From: Ferroglobus sp.
GTDB lineage: Archaea > Halobacteriota > Archaeoglobi > Archaeoglobales > Archaeoglobaceae
Direction: 5' to 3'
DNA: 7,578 bases
Assembly (NCBI GenBank): GCA_015523665.1
Contig: WAJX01000116.1
Span: 1-7,578 of the forward strand
Shown here: positions 5,376 to 7,578 of the stretch, one piece after another
Layout of the letters: each line of letters opens with the position of its first letter
Numbering within the stretch: the first letter of the stretch is position 1
Notes under the pieces: generated by a model
The model's database searches: none
What the model was told of the DNA's origin: nothing
What the model saw: only the letters and a program-made list of their open reading frames with translations
Translations under genes and position numbers: made by a program

Positions 5376-5537
5376 TTACGCAATATTCACAGCATCAACA
5401 GGACAGTAGTCAACACACCTCATACATTTCACACATTTCTCTTCATCAATTTTAGCCTCTCCAAAAACTCTAATTGCATTAAACTTACAAACCAACATAC
5501 ATAAAGAGCAACCCACACAACCCTTGATCTCTATCAT
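5376..5537 (-). CDS. small 2x[4Fe-4S] ferredoxin
   Basis: This 53-residue electron carrier is too short for common ORF cut-offs. The first cluster motif is C7-x2-C10-x2-C13-x3-C17 and the second is C35-x2-C38-x2-C41-x3-C45-P, the normal arrangement in which the last cysteine of each motif serves the other cluster. The proline usual after the fourth cysteine is present in motif 2 (CP) but replaced by Lys in motif 1 (CK). The protein ends eight residues after C45, so this is a minimal bacterial-type ferredoxin. A strong AGGAGGG lies 5 nt before ATG 5537. It is the first gene of a four-gene operon and is followed after 14 nt by the FAD oxidoreductase, its probable redox partner. It is cytoplasmic, with no signal peptide. 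Confidence 0.93.
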   Translation of the reverse strand: MIEIKGCVGCSLCMLVCKFNAIRVFGEAKIDEEKCVKCMRCVDYCPVDAVNIA

Positions 5538-5542
5538 TTTAA

Positions 5543-5549
5543 CCCTCCT
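5543..5549 (-). promoter_or_regulatory. strong ribosome-binding site of the ferredoxin gene
   Basis: AGGAGGG lies 5 nt upstream of the ferredoxin ATG at 5537. It is among the best Shine-Dalgarno matches in the window and shows that this short frame is a real gene. Confidence 0.8.
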
Positions 5550-5560
5550 GACATATATTA

Positions 5561-5611
5561 TGATTTATTTTTATTTATTTTATTATTTAATTTTATTTAT
5601 TTTTATTTTAT
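5561..5611. promoter_or_regulatory. A/T-only tract between top6A and the ferredoxin operon
   Basis: About 50 bp are almost purely A/T, made of repeated TTTAT/TTTATT units on the + strand and A-rich on the transcribed minus strand. It lies upstream of the ferredoxin gene and probably contains the TATA box: elements such as AAATTAAATAATAAAA at about 5582-5597 (-) would place transcription initiation near 5560. There is no T-run in the minus direction to end the topoisomerase VI transcript, so read-through from top6A is possible. Confidence 0.45.
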
Positions 5612-5634
5612 ACATTAACATAAGTAACAAAATT

Positions 5635-6711
5635 TCAGATAACTCCTAATTCACTTAATCTCTCTGGAAGATATACATCAGTTACATAATCCAGCCCATA
5701 TTTAGCTAAAGCTTGTTGTTCAGATTTTTTCTTTAATTCTAATTGTAGGTTTATTTCTTTTTTCCAGAAATCTGTATTAAATCTTGGATCACTCAATATA
5801 GCATTTAAAGCTTGTATATCTTTATCTGTTAGCTTGTCTGAAGGGAGATCGTATCTTATTATATCCGATGGTCTTATTCCTATAAAGAGTGCTGAGGGTG
5901 TTGCTAAATACTCACTAAGATGTGCAGCCTTTATACTTCCATAGGCAACACTTGCATATATTCTATAACTCCATGGATCACCATCGGTAAAAACGACAAC
6001 TGGTAAGTTTAACTCTGTATTCAATCTCCTTAACAATCTCCTAGTGCTTCTTGCAGGCTGTCCTTTGAGATGGACAATTATAGCCTTAAACTTTTCATCA
6101 AACCCATTTTCAACTAATCTATCCCTCATACCTCCAGTTTCTATTGCGATCACAAATTTTGCATCATGATCAACAAACTCAATATTGTCAACATTAACGG
6201 GAATCTGATATCCACCCTCTCCCACATCTTCTTGACAATGAATTTCCCTCACACCTCTTCTTGTGTTCTCTCTAATTCTTAATGGCCCTATTACTGTAGC
6301 TCCATCCTCCTCTGGCCTTATATGAAAGTGCTCTCTTTGGTATGATGTTAGAATTTCAAGATCTTCAATAAGTCTATCACTTTCAGCCTGTTCTTCGAAT
6401 TTCGCAATTCCCCAATTTTCCGAAATATAGTATAGCTCTCTTAGAGTTGATGACTTATTAACATTTAACTGTTCTTTTAGAAAACCGATAACGTATGCCA
6501 TCTTGAGGAGGAGGTAAGCTCCTCTTATAGTTTTTGCACATCTCTTTGAAGTTTTATCTCCATAAACCCAAACTTCGCTTTCCTCATCAAACTCAATGTT
6601 ATACTTCGTCCTAGTCGCTATATCTATTTCTGGGATTTCTCCCCTCTTCATTTGGTTATACATACCTTCTAATATTCCTAACAATTCATTGAGAACATCT
6701 GATTTTATCAT
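5635..6711 (-). CDS. top6A: DNA topoisomerase VI subunit A
   Basis: This is the DNA-cleaving subunit of the type IIB topoisomerase (A2B2), homologous to eukaryotic Spo11; it makes 5'-linked double-strand breaks for ATP-dependent strand passage and decatenation. The 358-residue length is typical. The catalytic tyrosine is Y95 in the 5Y-CAP motif RELYY (92-95). The Toprim domain carries the metal-binding acids E191 (AIETGG) and D243/D245 (TDGDPW). The helical N-terminal segment before the winged helix is complete. The ATG at 6711 overlaps the subunit B stop (ATGA 6708-6711), with GGAGGGGAGG about 10 nt upstream, so the two subunits are co-translated in the order B-A. No substituted key residue is seen. 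Confidence 0.97.
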   Translation of the reverse strand: MIKSDVLNELLGILEGMYNQMKRGEIPEIDIATRTKYNIEFDEESEVWVYGDKTSKRCAKTIRGAYLLLKMAYVIGFLKEQLNVNKSSTLRELYYISENWGIAKFEEQAESDRLIEDLEILTSYQREHFHIRPEEDGATVIGPLRIRENTRRGVREIHCQEDVGEGGYQIPVNVDNIEFVDHDAKFVIAIETGGMRDRLVENGFDEKFKAIIVHLKGQPARSTRRLLRRLNTELNLPVVVFTDGDPWSYRIYASVAYGSIKAAHLSEYLATPSALFIGIRPSDIIRYDLPSDKLTDKDIQALNAILSDPRFNTDFWKKEINLQLELKKKSEQQALAKYGLDYVTDVYLPERLSELGVI

Positions 6712-7578
6712 AATAACATAACCTCCCCTCCTATTAACTCATCTTCATCTAAACCCTCTATAATGGGTTTTTTATTGATGATCTCACCATCAAACTCGTA
6801 TTCCAATACTATCTCTTCCATTGGCTTAAGTCTAACCTCCCAAATTGCAGAATTTCCAACAACCTTTTCGCTTTTTAATTTACCATCACACATCTCGTAT
6901 ATCTTAAAATTTTTTACACCTCTTGTATAATTTGCTACAAAAATTTTACCTTTCTTTATTTTATTATCTTCATAAATTATCCTCTCAACAAAAACACTCC
7001 CAACTATTTTTGCGATTATTCTATCTGGATTTAGCTCATCTCTTTCTAAAACTTCACTTATCTTTTTTGCCAAAAGCGGAATCACTTTGAATAACGCCTC
7101 CTCCTTTTTCCTCTTTTTATGCAATCTGCTTTTTCTTTCGATGTGTTCCCTGAGTTTTCTACCAGCTTCTTGGAGGGCTAATTTAATTTCTTCGATAATT
7201 TCAGGAATTCCAGATACAGCTTCTTTTGATTCTGATATGTAGGGTATGTTTGTTGATGCTAAATGAACGAGTATTATAATTGGAGCTTGTGGTAATTCTC
7301 CTTTACTCTGTTGTAGCCCATAATTTCTCCAGTTAACTCCTTCAACCGCTTTTGTTAAAGCACAACCTCCTTGTTGGTAGAGGAGTGGGATTTTATTAGC
7401 AAATCTTAATAGTCTGGCCTTCTCTTCCTTTATCTCCCCTCCGTAAGCCAAGCCAACTTCGACTAAGAATGGATGTCCGGAGTAAACTTTTGGTTTTCTT
7501 GTTACAGCATACACAAATTCTGGTTTAAACTCAGTTATAAGGCTCTTTTTTATCAACTCTTCTCCTATTGGGGAGAGA
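6708..7578 (-). CDS. top6B: DNA topoisomerase VI subunit B, C-terminal part (5' truncated by window)
   Basis: This is the ATP-binding subunit of topoisomerase VI. The frame is open to the window edge, starting with [13 protein letters not shown]; an internal TTG at 7556 is not the real start. About 290 C-terminal residues are present. They cover the C-terminal part of the transducer domain ([48 protein letters not shown]) and the long stalk helix that contacts subunit A, then a final acidic domain ending at TGA 6708-6710. The GHKL ATPase domain lies outside the window. In the transducer the stretch NWRNYGL (WRNY at 7320-7331) corresponds to the DNA-contacting WKxY motif described for this family, with Arg in place of Lys. 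It overlaps top6A by 4 nt. Confidence 0.95.
   Translation of the reverse strand, partial: LSPIGEELIKKSLITEFKPEFVYAVTRKPKVYSGHPFLVEVGLAYGGEIKEEKARLLRFANKIPLLYQQGGCALTKAVEGVNWRNYGLQQSKGELPQAPIIILVHLASTNIPYISESKEAVSGIPEIIEEIKLALQEAGRKLREHIERKSRLHKKRKKEEALFKVIPLLAKKISEVLERDELNPDRIIAKIVGSVFVERIIYEDNKIKKGKIFVANYTRGVKNFKIYEMCDGKLKSEKVVGNSAIWEVRLKPMEEIVLEYEFDGEIINKKPIIEGLDEDELIGGEVMLL

Noticed and set aside
1..7578. CRISPR array, tRNA genes, C/D-box RNAs or intact insertion sequences
   Set aside because: I found no regularly spaced repeats, no cloverleaf with a TTC-type arm, no paired C and D boxes in the spacers and no transposase gene.

Overview
The window is archaeal and A+T-rich (about two thirds A+T by eye). 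It has archaeal TATA-like promoters, an archaeal RNase P RNA whose high G+C content in an A+T-rich genome suggests a hyperthermophile, DNA topoisomerase VI genes, and an Sm-like protein that, from memory, matches Archaeoglobus Sm2 almost residue for residue. Two genes resemble the cytochrome c maturation transporter CcmA/CcmB, so the cell probably makes c-type cytochromes. Together this suggests a relative of Archaeoglobi rather than a Methanococcus-type methanogen; this is an inference from remembered families.

Layout. Positions 1-96 (+) hold the last 31 codons of a protein ending in a dockerin/EF-hand-like loop. Positions 244-494 (-) are the RNase P RNA (rnpB), with its own promoter and a T-rich 3' flank. 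Positions 495-1322 contain no convincing gene; there is one weak 57-codon ORF, a shifted open frame after it, and a few short repeats. Positions 1323-1911 (-) form a two-gene operon: an Sm-like RNA-binding protein followed by a winged-helix regulator with a C-terminal four-cysteine cluster. A compact divergent promoter separates it from an NDP-sugar epimerase/dehydratase at 1995-2918 (+), which is probably translated from a leaderless mRNA.

Positions 2889-5537 (-) form a tight four-gene operon: a 53-residue 2x[4Fe-4S] ferredoxin, a CrtI/amine-oxidase-type FAD oxidoreductase, CcmA and CcmB. The last three are joined by 4-nt stop/start overlaps. CcmB ends inside the 3' end of the convergent epimerase gene. 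Positions 5635-7578 (-) carry topoisomerase VI subunit B (cut by the window edge) and subunit A, overlapping by ATGA.

The most interesting unit is the ferredoxin-flavoprotein-CcmAB operon. It couples a likely cytoplasmic electron-transfer pair to a transporter used in haem delivery to apocytochromes. The cysteine-cluster regulator co-transcribed with the Sm-like protein is the second point of interest.
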